This document shows, piece after piece, positions 1-7,262 of a DNA stretch of 9,215 bases. A program made the position numbers and the translations under genes. Each line of letters opens with the position of its first letter. Position 1 is the stretch's first letter. Location: positions 1 to 9,215 of the forward strand of contig QNAP01000057.1 in NCBI GenBank assembly GCA_003641795.1. The letters run 5' to 3'. Under the pieces are notes generated by a model that was not told the DNA's origin, ran no database searches, and saw only the letters and a list, made by a program, of their open reading frames with translations. Origin of the DNA: Thermotogae bacterium. Lineage in GTDB: Bacteria; Thermotogota; Thermotogae; UBA12178.

Positions 1-714
1 GAATCTTGTACGTCCTTGCCAACCTTTGTAGCCTCGAGCTTCCATTGCAAGGGCAATTTCTTCAGCTCTCTTTAGTGACAGAACGATCAGTGGAATGGCG
101 ACACTCAGAATGCCCCTCAATTTTCCAGTGAATCTGCGGTCGTCTATGGGAGCTCCCCGAGATGCCTGAGCTTTGAGGATGTTTTCTGCTTCTTCAGCCA
201 TTACCGGGACAAAGCGTATCGATATGGAAATGACGAGAGCCAATTCATGAGCGAAACGTCTCATACCGGGAACTCGTCCAAAGAGATCTTCCACCGCATC
301 CGATAGCTCGATAGGTGATGTGGTGAGAGTCATTAAACTGGCACAGATCACCACAAATACAAGTCTGGAGATCACTTCCAGTGCTAAAAATAAACCTTCA
401 GAATGAACAACAAGGGGACCAAGCTTGAAAAGAACTTCTCCGTAACCCGAGAAGAGCTGAAAAACTCCAGCAAGGAGTATCAAAAACCAGATGCTTTTGA
501 CCGAACGCAACAGAAACCTCGTGGAGATCTTGGAAAGAAATACGAGTACGCCAAGGAAAGTGTAAATCACAAAATAACCATGCACTGTGTGCACGGCAAA
601 AACAGTTACGATGAGACCTGTAAAACTCAGGAGCTTCAGTCGCGGATCGAGAGCGTGTATTATGGAATTTCCGGGAACGTATACACCTATGGGTATGCGT
701 GGGAGAAAATCAGC
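1..714 (-). CDS. ecfT: EcfT-type transmembrane component of an ECF transporter (partial, 3' end beyond window)
   Basis: EcfT is the inner-membrane scaffold of energy-coupling-factor importers. It joins two ATPases (EcfA) to exchangeable vitamin- or metal-binding S components. The frame is open for 238 codons to the window edge; the family usually has about 260-270 residues, so only the C-terminus is missing. The N-terminal part reads IPIGVYVPGNSIIHALDPRLK, with the family's G-x-Y-x-P-G-x-S and LDPR-K elements. Hydrophobic membrane segments follow (about residues 30-60, 73-87, 107-132, 155-170). The two signature coupling-helix motifs are both present: A-S-R-G near residue 184-187 and E-A-R-G near 225-228. 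EcfT usually works as a shared housekeeping subunit, and no ATPase or S component is seen in this window. The start is unresolved: the frame begins immediately after, and in phase with, the ileS stop, with no ATG, GTG or TTG until about residue 41, inside the first membrane segment. The family call is firm; the start and coordinates at the 5' end are not. Confidence 0.88.
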
Positions 715-3477
715 TCACTCCTCCCCATTCAAAACTGCTGCACAACGTGGGCACGTAGCCGGCCACTTTGGCTCCTTACCGACGTCTTCGGAAATCTTCC
801 AACACCGCTGGCACTTCTCACCCTTTGCCCTTTCAACATGAATGAGTGCCCCTTCTCCACGATAAGCCCGCTCATCGTTCTCCACCGTGCCGATAGCAAC
901 CTGAGACACGATGAAGAGATCGGCCAAATCCTCCGGTTTCATTCCTTCAACGACACGAGCAACTGACGAATCGAAAACTTGGAAAGTTACTCTCGCGTCG
1001 AGTGAGTGTCCTATGAGTTTCATGGTTCGAGCTTCTTCCAAAGCTTTCAAGACATCAGATCTCAACGCCAAGAGCAGTTGCCATTTACGCTCCAATCCCT
1101 CATCTTCCACAGCAGGGTCGGGTTCTGGCCACTCTTCCACTTGCACGGTTTTATACCGTCCACCACCCCCGGGTAGATACGAGTAAACTTCTTCCATGGT
1201 GAAACTCAGTATCGGCGCGAGCATTCTGTTGAGTGCTATGAGTACCTCGTACATGACAGTCTGCGCCGCCCTTCTTTTGACGGAATCTTTCCTTTCTGCG
1301 TAGAGCCTATCCTTAACCACGTCTAGATAAAAAGCGCTCATGTCGTTGTTGCAGAACCTGTTCACCAGGTAGTAAACCTTGTAGAACTCGTAGTTTTCAT
1401 ACGCCTCAGTGACTTCAGTGATCAATCGGTTGAGCTTTACCAAAGCCCATCGATCTATCTCCAGCAAGGAGCTCTTTTCCACAGCATCGGTAACGGGATC
1501 GAAGTCGTGTAAGTTGCCCAAGAGAAAGCGTATGGTGTTGCGTATCTTCCTGTACGTTTCGGCATGTTGTGCAAGTATACCCATAGAGAGTCGGACATCA
1601 TCGTGATAATCGGTGGATGCCACCCAGAGTCTGAGGATATCGGCGCCGTATTTGTGGATGATTTCTTCTGGATGCACCACGTTTCCCAGGGATTTGGACA
1701 TGGCACGTCCTTTGTCATCTTTGACAAAACCATGCGTTAAGACACTCTCGTACGGCGCCATGTCGTGAGCAGCCACTGAAAGAAAGATGGATGACTGGAA
1801 CCAGCCACGATGCTGATCGCTACCCTCCAGGTACATGTCGCAAGGGTATGCTTGATCCGAATCTTGCACCAAAACAGTCTCGAAGGAGGAACCTGAGTCT
1901 ATCCAAACATCGAGGGTATCCGTCTCTTTTCTGAAATGTGTGCCACCACAGTGAGGGCAGGCAAAGCCTTCTGGCAGGAAATCATCTACTGGTCTGGCAT
2001 ACCAAGCGTTGGAACCTTCCTCTCTCACGATGTCTATGACTCTATCCAACACGCTTTCGTTGAGAATGGCGTTTCCACAGTTCTCACAGTAAAGTGCAGG
2101 TATGGGTGTTCCCCAGTAGCGCTGTCGAGATATGCACCAATCAGGCCGCTCCTCCACCATCGAGCGGATCCTGTTCATTCCCCAATGTGGATACCACTTC
2201 ACTTTGTCGATCTCGCGGAGTACCCGCGCACGGAGACTGCTGGCGTCCACACTGATGAACCACTGAGGGGTTGCTCGAAAGATGATGGGCTTCTTACATC
2301 GCCAACAATGAGGATATGAATGCGTGACTTCTTCTTCGGCTACCAGATAACCCGTTGTTTTCAAATCTTCGATGATCTTTGGATTGGCGTCTTCAATGAA
2401 GAGTCCCACGTATTTACCGGCATCTTTTGTGAAGATACCGGCGTCGTCAACTGGTGAAAGTATTGGCAAACCGTGGACCTTGAATCCGCAAAGATAGTCT
2501 TCTTCACCGTGTCCTGGTGCTATGTGGACACAACCTGTACCCGTTTCCATATCGACGAAGTCTGCGGTGATGATCTTTGATTCTCTTTCGACAAACGGAT
2601 GTAGAGCCACTGTGCCTTCCAGCGTTGTCCCCTTGAAGCGCTCCAAACTGTTGAAATTTTCCGCTTTTGCGCGTTTCAATACATCCTCCAAGAGTTTCTC
2701 AGCGAGGATCCATCTCTCTCCGTTCACTTCAACTTTCACGTAGATCTCTTCTGGATGGACTGCTATCCCGGTGTTAGCGGGCAACGTCCACGGCGTGGTC
2801 GTCCATATCAGGAGGTAGGTGTTCGCTTCATCCTTCAACGGAAATTTCACGTAGATCGAGGGAGAAATATGGTCGTGGTACTCCACCTCAGCTTCCGCAA
2901 GGGCCGTTTTACAATGGGGACACCAGTATATGGGTTTTTCTTCACGGTAAACGGCACCGTCTTCGACAAGTTTTTTGAGAATCGAGAGAACGTTAGCTTC
3001 GTAAGCAGGATCCAATGTCAGGTAGGGATTCTTCCAATCTCCTCGCACACCCAAACGCTTGAATTCTTCTCTTTGAATGTTCACGAAGCGAAGCGCGTAC
3101 TCTTTGCATTTTTGTCTCAGCTCCATGGGGGAAACACTCTTGAGATCTTCAAACTGGCTTGCCACCTTGAGCTCTATGGGCAGACCGTGGGTATCCCATC
3201 CGGGGACGTAGGGAGTGTCGAATCCTCGCATTGTCTTGTATTTCATCACAATATCCTTCAGCACTTTGTTGAGTGCCGTGCCGATGTGTATATGACCGTT
3301 GGAGTAAGGCGGACCGTCATGAAGTACGAACTTTGGTCTGCCTTTCCTCATCTGGCGAACGTAACTGTAGAGATCGAGCTCTTCCCACTTCTTCAGTATC
3401 TGAGGCTCCTTTGATGTGAGATTGGCTCTCATCGGAAAATCCGTTCTTGGAAGGTTCAACGTTTCTTTGTAGTCCAA
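715..3477 (-). CDS. ileS: isoleucyl-tRNA synthetase
   Basis: This cytoplasmic class I synthetase charges tRNA-Ile and edits mischarged valine. The chosen TTG start gives 920 residues, beginning MDYKETLNLPRTDFPMRANL, the standard bacterial IleRS N-terminus. The GGAGGT site lies 7 bases upstream. Starting 42 bases further upstream would add 14 residues that overlap the receiver gene. Visible motifs, in this numbering: the HIGH signature as HIHIG (62-66); HGLPIE (about 97-102); the CP1 editing domain with WTTTPWTLPAN (about 225-235) and GHGEEDY carrying the editing Asp (about 322-328); ISRQRYWG (about 449-456); DVWIDSGSSF (about 523-532); and the KMSKS loop as AMSKS (592-596), with the second lysine intact. 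A C-terminal Cys4 zinc site uses C889, C892, C909 and C912. The length and zinc end match the common bacterial IleS type. The gene follows the receiver gene with a 13-base gap, and ecfT follows directly. Confidence 0.97.
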   Translation of the reverse strand: MDYKETLNLPRTDFPMRANLTSKEPQILKKWEELDLYSYVRQMRKGRPKFVLHDGPPYSNGHIHIGTALNKVLKDIVMKYKTMRGFDTPYVPGWDTHGLPIELKVASQFEDLKSVSPMELRQKCKEYALRFVNIQREEFKRLGVRGDWKNPYLTLDPAYEANVLSILKKLVEDGAVYREEKPIYWCPHCKTALAEAEVEYHDHISPSIYVKFPLKDEANTYLLIWTTTPWTLPANTGIAVHPEEIYVKVEVNGERWILAEKLLEDVLKRAKAENFNSLERFKGTTLEGTVALHPFVERESKIITADFVDMETGTGCVHIAPGHGEEDYLCGFKVHGLPILSPVDDAGIFTKDAGKYVGLFIEDANPKIIEDLKTTGYLVAEEEVTHSYPHCWRCKKPIIFRATPQWFISVDASSLRARVLREIDKVKWYPHWGMNRIRSMVEERPDWCISRQRYWGTPIPALYCENCGNAILNESVLDRVIDIVREEGSNAWYARPVDDFLPEGFACPHCGGTHFRKETDTLDVWIDSGSSFETVLVQDSDQAYPCDMYLEGSDQHRGWFQSSIFLSVAAHDMAPYESVLTHGFVKDDKGRAMSKSLGNVVHPEEIIHKYGADILRLWVASTDYHDDVRLSMGILAQHAETYRKIRNTIRFLLGNLHDFDPVTDAVEKSSLLEIDRWALVKLNRLITEVTEAYENYEFYKVYYLVNRFCNNDMSAFYLDVVKDRLYAERKDSVKRRAAQTVMYEVLIALNRMLAPILSFTMEEVYSYLPGGGGRYKTVQVEEWPEPDPAVEDEGLERKWQLLLALRSDVLKALEEARTMKLIGHSLDARVTFQVFDSSVARVVEGMKPEDLADLFIVSQVAIGTVENDERAYRGEGALIHVERAKGEKCQRCWKISEDVGKEPKWPATCPRCAAVLNGEE
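720..726 (-). promoter_or_regulatory. Shine-Dalgarno for ecfT inside the ileS 3' end
   Basis: The minus strand reads GGGGAGG here, within the last sense codons of ileS and just before the ileS TGA (717-715). A GTG at 718-716 overlaps that TGA as GTGA, the usual arrangement for coupled translation. In the sequence as given, however, that GTG runs into a stop after one further codon. The site is good evidence that ecfT translation begins at this junction even though the reading frame does not connect. Confidence 0.5.
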
Positions 3478-3484
3478 AGCGTCT

Positions 3485-3490
3485 ACCTCC
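3485..3490 (-). promoter_or_regulatory. ribosome binding site of ileS
   Basis: The minus strand reads GGAGGT immediately after the receiver gene's TGA (3493-3491), in the context TGAGGAGGT. Seven bases separate it from the TTG at 3477-3475. It fixes that TTG as the ileS start and suggests that ribosomes ending the receiver gene can start ileS directly. Confidence 0.75.
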
Positions 3491-3841
3491 TCAGTTGAGT
3501 AGTTTTGCGATCGTCTCACGGAGCTCTGTGAAGTCCATAGACTTCACCACGTAAGCATCGGCAGCCCACGAGGAGAGATCACTTTTATAGTGTGAATAGG
3601 CGGTGAGCAGGACGATTTTGGCGTTCCGCTTCATTTCACGGATCTTACCCGCCAGTTCGAGCCCGTTCATACCCGGCATTTCGATGTCTACAGTTATGAG
3701 GTCGTATCCGTTTTCGGACAGCTTTTTGAGTGCCTCCTCCGCATTTGGGGCGTCGTCCACGTCGTATCCAGCATCCATGAGTTCTTCCTTGATAAGAGTC
3801 CTCATGTTATCCTCGTCTTCAACCACCAAGATTCTCGCCAT
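3491..3841 (-). CDS. trrA: stand-alone response-regulator receiver, TrrA-like
   Basis: This is a 116-residue CheY/Spo0F-type receiver with no output domain. It has the acidic pocket (E8, D9), the phosphoacceptor D52 in VDIEMPGMNG, the switch T80 in LLTAYS, and the conserved K100. From memory it closely matches Thermotoga maritima TrrA, the partner of the cytoplasmic kinase ThkA. The stretch LLTAYSHYKSDLSSWAAD and the unusual VVKS (Ser after the conserved Lys, where CheY has Pro) are shared features. It begins 5 bases after the kinase stop, with a GGGGGA site about 12 bases upstream, and it is followed directly by ileS. With no DNA-binding domain, it must signal by protein contact or hand its phosphate to a phosphotransferase; no such partner lies in the window. 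The receiver call is near certain; TrrA orthology is based on recollection. Confidence 0.95.
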   Translation of the reverse strand: MARILVVEDEDNMRTLIKEELMDAGYDVDDAPNAEEALKKLSENGYDLITVDIEMPGMNGLELAGKIREMKRNAKIVLLTAYSHYKSDLSSWAADAYVVKSMDFTELRETIAKLLN

Positions 3842-3846
3842 GACAT

Positions 3847-6618
3847 CTATTCCCCCTTTCTCACCGGGTTTACTGGAATTATCACCGTAAAGGTGGTACC
3901 ATCTTCATTGGATTCCACCAATATCCTTCCACCATGCTCGTCTTCCACTATTTTCTTACATATGGGAAGACCCAACCCGGTACCGTAAGTCTTCGTCGTG
4001 AAAAACGGCATGAAGATCTTATCGATTGTGTCCTTTGGTATGGGCTCACCATCGTTCCAGACTTTAAAGAAGGCACTGTTCCCTTCTATTCCTACCTCCA
4101 CTTCGATGAAACCGCTAACATCGCACGCCTCGATAGCGTTCTGGATGAGATTTATGACAACCTGTTTTATTCGAGACCTATCGACGTTGACCACGACCCC
4201 GTTTGCCAACCCGGTGGTTTTCAGCTTTATACCCTTGTGTTTGATTTTATCACTGTAAAGTTCCAGCACATCTCGAATCAGCTCTCCTAGATCCACTGGC
4301 TCGAACTCTAAACGTCTTTTTTCTCTGCTGAACTCCAAGATTTCACCAACGATTCCTTCCAGCCTTTTGGCTTCATCTTTGAGTATTGAGAGATAGTTGC
4401 GCGCGGTTTCAGGGTCTTCGAGTTTCTTTTCAAGACGTTTCACGAATCCTCCTATTACCACGATGGGGTTTTTCAACTCGTGAGCTACGCGTGCTGCCAT
4501 CTCTCCGAGTATGGTGAGCCTTTCTTGTTTTTTGAGTTCCATCTCGAGCTCTCGCCGCTTCGTTACATCTTCGACGGAGATAATAACACCCTCGATGATG
4601 TTGAGCGTGGGGTTCCTCAAGGGCGAGAAGCGTATGTCGAGATAAAGTTCTCTTTTTCCGAGCTTCATGTAATACTCAGAAAAGTCGATCGTCTCCTCAA
4701 TTTCATAAACCTTGTTGGCCACTTCCTGAAGTTCTGCGAGTTCTGGTGAAATCTCTTCCAGAATCTTGCCAACCATTCGTTCGCGTTGACGTCCGAAGAT
4801 GATCTCGGCTTTTCTGTTCCATTCTCTGACACGATTCTCTCTATCGATAACGATTATCGCCGCATCGAGGTTTTGTAGGATGCTCTCGGCGAACCTTCGA
4901 AGGTACTCCACCAAATCTTTCTGCCTCTCAAGTGTCTGGGTTTTGGTCTTCAATTCTTCGTAACTTTCGATGGCTTCGATGGTCAGACCAGCACTATCAC
5001 CGAGGAGATTGAGTATCTCCAAATCATCTTCAAGAAAGGGCTCACCGTTGTATTTGTTGTCTACCACCAATACACCCATGGTTTCGAACCTTCCCGAGAG
5101 AGGGCAAATGACAAACTCTTTTGTTTGCAAAACGTTTGCCAGGATTTCATAATCTTCGTGCCTGCTATCTACGAGTTCCCCAGTAACATGGACCAATTTA
5201 CGTCTCAAAACCACCCGTTCTAGGACCTGATTGCCCCTGTAAGGGATCACCTTATCTTTTATGGAATCGATGAGTCCTCTTTCCAGGTTGATTATCAGTG
5301 CTTCTTCTTTAAGATATTGTCTGAAATCACTGTAACGTAGAGCCCGTTCATTAGCTGCTTGCCACTCTTCTGATACTCTTTCATCTTCCGAGGGGCCCAC
5401 CCAATATTTAGGGCGTAAAACATGCTGTTGCCTATCCCTTACCAATAGTAAAGCCCTGTTGTAACCGAGACCTCTACCACTCGTTATTCCCAAAAGCAGA
5501 ATCTTGTAAGCGTTGTTAATATCGTAGCTACTCCTCATAGCCTGACTGATCTTCTGGAGTATGCGGAGACGGTTGAGCTGTTTTTGAAGCCTCTGAATCA
5601 GTTCTTCACGCTGCTTTTTGACTTCTCTCAGATTCTGTATCTCTTCTTCGAGGCGATGGTAGAGTTCTGCCCTGTTGATGACTACTCCCAATCTCATGCC
5701 TATGTCGGATAAAAGCATCATGTCGAACTCGTCGAAGTGTTTGTAGGGTCTGTAGGATGTTTGTTCCTGGCGATTGACGAGCATTATCACTCCAAGAATC
5801 TGTTCGCCATCGTCTATGGGAGCTCCCACCGCAGATTTTATCTCCATGTCGAATATATCGAGCGCCAACCTTTCATCCATGTTGGCCGATACCGAGAGCA
5901 CGGGATCGCGTTTTTGAGCTACTAAGCCGACCAGACCATGACCCACGGGGACTGTTTCCTTTTTCACCTTCGCTCGTTCCAATCCTTTCAGCACTTTGAG
6001 CTTTAACTCGTCCCCGTGGAGAATCCATATCGACCCCACTTCCGCGTTCAGTGTGTCCATGGCGAGTTTCAACGTGGCATCGAGGAGAAAGTGAGGCTCT
6101 GTCACCTGAGAATGTACAACTGAAAGGAGTTCGAGAGTCTCGAGCTTGCGTTTCATCTCCGTCATGGAGCTGAGATCAATTATCAGCTTCAAGGCTGCCC
6201 CAATTTCTGAAAAGATTTCGGGATTCCGAGGTATGTCTTCCAAATCTTTGAACGTGGCAACACCTACAGCACCTATCAACTCGTCTTCCATGCACACAGG
6301 GATAAGATAAACATTGAGCCCCGGATCTTTCAAAGCTTCCGCTAATGAAGTCACGTCATCCAACTTCGTTGCCTCGCTGCAAGCAGTGTTTTCTTGCCAC
6401 TGAATCTCCGAAAGGCGGAGTTTGAGCCTGTCTTTGTACAGCTCCGAACCGTGTATCGAGGTCCCCACGAGTCGGAGTATTCCACGGTGTCGTTCTAAGA
6501 GAAAAATGAAGATCTCTTCGACGTTCATGAGGTCTTTCAAACGCACGGCGAAGCCGTCCATGATCTCGTAGGGTCCCGCCTTAAGGGAATGGAGAACTTC
6601 TCTATAACTTTCCAACAT
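3847..6618 (-). CDS. thkA: cytoplasmic histidine kinase with three GAF domains and a PAS domain, ThkA-like
   Basis: This sensor kinase autophosphorylates on His and should transfer the phosphate to D52 of the adjacent receiver. It has 923 residues from the chosen ATG and no signal peptide or membrane segment, so it senses inside the cell. Domains in order: GAF-like 1 (about 10-150); GAF 2 (about 170-315, with VGHGLVGLVAQKRDP and a typical GVIMLVN strand); a charged coiled coil (about 318-350); GAF 3 (about 352-550), enlarged by a charged insertion of roughly 70-100 residues before VICPLSGRF; a helical linker; PAS with PAC (about 575-690); HisKA with the phosphorylated H713 in VAHELKNPI; and HATPase_c with N-box VINLIQNAIEA (N827), G1 WNDGEPIP, and G2 TYGTGLGLPICKKIVEDEHGG. 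Asn replaces the first Asp of G1, as I recall in ThkA too. Starts at 6636 (ATG) or 6639 (TTG) are possible, but 6618 has the better ribosome site. The start overlaps the Mut7-C gene. The ligands of the sensory domains cannot be read from the sequence. Confidence 0.95.
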   Translation of the reverse strand: MLESYREVLHSLKAGPYEIMDGFAVRLKDLMNVEEIFIFLLERHRGILRLVGTSIHGSELYKDRLKLRLSEIQWQENTACSEATKLDDVTSLAEALKDPGLNVYLIPVCMEDELIGAVGVATFKDLEDIPRNPEIFSEIGAALKLIIDLSSMTEMKRKLETLELLSVVHSQVTEPHFLLDATLKLAMDTLNAEVGSIWILHGDELKLKVLKGLERAKVKKETVPVGHGLVGLVAQKRDPVLSVSANMDERLALDIFDMEIKSAVGAPIDDGEQILGVIMLVNRQEQTSYRPYKHFDEFDMMLLSDIGMRLGVVINRAELYHRLEEEIQNLREVKKQREELIQRLQKQLNRLRILQKISQAMRSSYDINNAYKILLLGITSGRGLGYNRALLLVRDRQQHVLRPKYWVGPSEDERVSEEWQAANERALRYSDFRQYLKEEALIINLERGLIDSIKDKVIPYRGNQVLERVVLRRKLVHVTGELVDSRHEDYEILANVLQTKEFVICPLSGRFETMGVLVVDNKYNGEPFLEDDLEILNLLGDSAGLTIEAIESYEELKTKTQTLERQKDLVEYLRRFAESILQNLDAAIIVIDRENRVREWNRKAEIIFGRQRERMVGKILEEISPELAELQEVANKVYEIEETIDFSEYYMKLGKRELYLDIRFSPLRNPTLNIIEGVIISVEDVTKRRELEMELKKQERLTILGEMAARVAHELKNPIVVIGGFVKRLEKKLEDPETARNYLSILKDEAKRLEGIVGEILEFSREKRRLEFEPVDLGELIRDVLELYSDKIKHKGIKLKTTGLANGVVVNVDRSRIKQVVINLIQNAIEACDVSGFIEVEVGIEGNSAFFKVWNDGEPIPKDTIDKIFMPFFTTKTYGTGLGLPICKKIVEDEHGGRILVESNEDGTTFTVIIPVNPVRKGE

Positions 6619-7102
6619 CCTTTTCAACCCTCTCATCAACTGAAAGTCTCAGTTCCTTCAGCAGGTCTTTCATCTTCTCTACATGGCTACCGGCCCAATA
6701 AATACGACCGCATGCTGGACAACGGTAAAAACTCTCCTGTGTTCTGTAGACATACTCTGGAACCAAACTTTCTATTTGGGATTTGTCAACCTTTTCCAAC
6801 TTCGCGTTGCACTCTATGCACCTGGAGAACGGTTCCAAAGAGCCTGGTGAAATGCGAAACCGCTTCAGCACGGCTAACAGCTGGGAACGCCACTTGTCCG
6901 ATTTTATCCCGTACACATCCAATCCGGCTTTCAAAGCCTTATAGAGAAGATCACGATCCTTAGTGAGCAGTATACGACCTTCTTGGCGCACTCGTTGGAG
7001 TATTTCTTCTTCCGCGGCTTCCCTAAAATAAAGAGTATCGAAACCCAAGATTCTGAGTTTCTTGGCTAACTTTCCGAGCATCCTGTCCGCGAGAAACTTC
7101 AT
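6602..7102 (-). CDS. Mut7-C RNase domain protein with zinc ribbon
   Basis: This is a 166-residue soluble protein. The N-terminal half has the PIN-like fold signature of the Mut7-C family: MKFLADRMLGKLAKKLRILG, with an Asp at position 6, then GFDT, and ILLTKDRDL carrying two further Asp residues near 48-50. In PIN-like nucleases such acidic residues bind the metal ion. The C-terminal half is a zinc ribbon, with one CxxC near residue 95-98 (RCIECNAKLE) and a second near 127-130 (RCPACGRIYW). The family is named for the C-terminal domain of nematode Mut-7 and is predicted to be an RNase; the bacterial substrate is not known to me. The ATG at 7102 is preferred to the one at 7111, because it gives the family's usual MKFL beginning and a workable distance to AAGGA, which sits only 2 bases before the earlier ATG. 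It is the first gene of the leftward unit and overlaps the kinase start. Confidence 0.9.
   Translation of the reverse strand: MKFLADRMLGKLAKKLRILGFDTLYFREAAEEEILQRVRQEGRILLTKDRDLLYKALKAGLDVYGIKSDKWRSQLLAVLKRFRISPGSLEPFSRCIECNAKLEKVDKSQIESLVPEYVYRTQESFYRCPACGRIYWAGSHVEKMKDLLKELRLSVDERVEKDVGKL
6628..6634 (-). promoter_or_regulatory. likely ribosome binding site of the histidine kinase
   Basis: The minus strand reads GAGAGGG, 9 bases before the ATG at 6618-6616, inside the 3' end of the Mut7-C gene. The competing starts at 6636 and 6639 have only a poorly spaced AAGGA further upstream. This favours the shorter kinase by seven residues, but the evidence is modest. Confidence 0.4.
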
Positions 7103-7131
7103 TCTTTTCATCTTCCTTTTGGTTGCTTTTT

Positions 7132-7140
7132 ATTCTATCA
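7132..7140 (-). promoter_or_regulatory. candidate extended -10 promoter for the leftward operon
   Basis: The minus strand reads TGATAGAAT, an extended -10 element (TGn followed by TAGAAT, 5 of 6 to TATAAT). Transcription would start near 7125, leaving a leader of about 23 bases to the Mut7-C ATG. A weak -35 match, TTGGCT at 7162-7157, sits at a long 19-base spacing. Position and extended motif are supportive; no experimental evidence is available. Confidence 0.4.
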
Positions 7141-7241
7141 TGGAAAGTATCGAGGGAGCCAATCGCAACGGTACAAGAGAAGAAGCTTGGGGACCGAGAA
7201 GGAAGATCGGGAGATTTGTTTTTCCGTTGAGGACTCTGTGG

Positions 7242-7250
7242 TGTTAAAAT
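7242..7250 (+). promoter_or_regulatory. candidate extended -10 promoter for the pseudouridine synthase gene
   Basis: The sequence TGTTAAAAT is an extended -10 element (TGn followed by TAAAAT, 5 of 6 to consensus). No convincing -35 lies at 16-18 bases. Transcription would start about 7257, so the mRNA would begin almost at the ribosome site with a leader of about ten bases. That is short, which lowers confidence. Confidence 0.3.
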
Positions 7251-7256
7251 CTTCCC

Positions 7257-7262
7257 GGAGGG
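7257..7262 (+). promoter_or_regulatory. ribosome binding site of the pseudouridine synthase gene
   Basis: GGAGGG lies 5 bases before the ATG at 7268. The nearby ATG at 7263 is in another frame. This site places the start 27 codons downstream of the longest possible frame. Confidence 0.7.

Noticed and set aside
140..157. An 18-base exact match between 140-157 and 5810-5827 (tcgtctatgggagctccc).
   Set aside because: Both copies encode the peptide GAPIDD on the minus strand, once in EcfT and once in GAF 2 of the kinase. There is no flanking similarity, so it is a coding coincidence rather than a mobile or regulatory repeat.
403..966. An open frame of 187 codons on the plus strand.
   Set aside because: It lies antisense to ecfT and the ileS 3' end, has a low-complexity unfamiliar product, and no ribosome site. 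It is a shadow of well-supported minus-strand genes.
2755..3414. A 219-codon plus-strand frame opposite the ileS 5' half.
   Set aside because: It is entirely antisense to strongly conserved IleRS sequence, and the product has no recognisable motif.
3478..3519. An upstream start for ileS at 3519, adding 14 residues.
   Set aside because: It overlaps the receiver gene end and adds non-conserved residues before the canonical MDYKETLNLP start, which has its own well-spaced ribosome site.
3970..4080. Asn in place of the first Asp of the kinase G1 box (WNDGEP), possibly a defective ATP site.
   Set aside because: ThkA, as I recall it, has the same kind of N-x-G-x-P box and is an active kinase. The N-box and G2 motifs here are intact, so this is a family trait.
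7194..7210. A small CCGA...TCGG inverted repeat as an operator.
   Set aside because: A four-base stem is expected by chance; there is no supporting second site.
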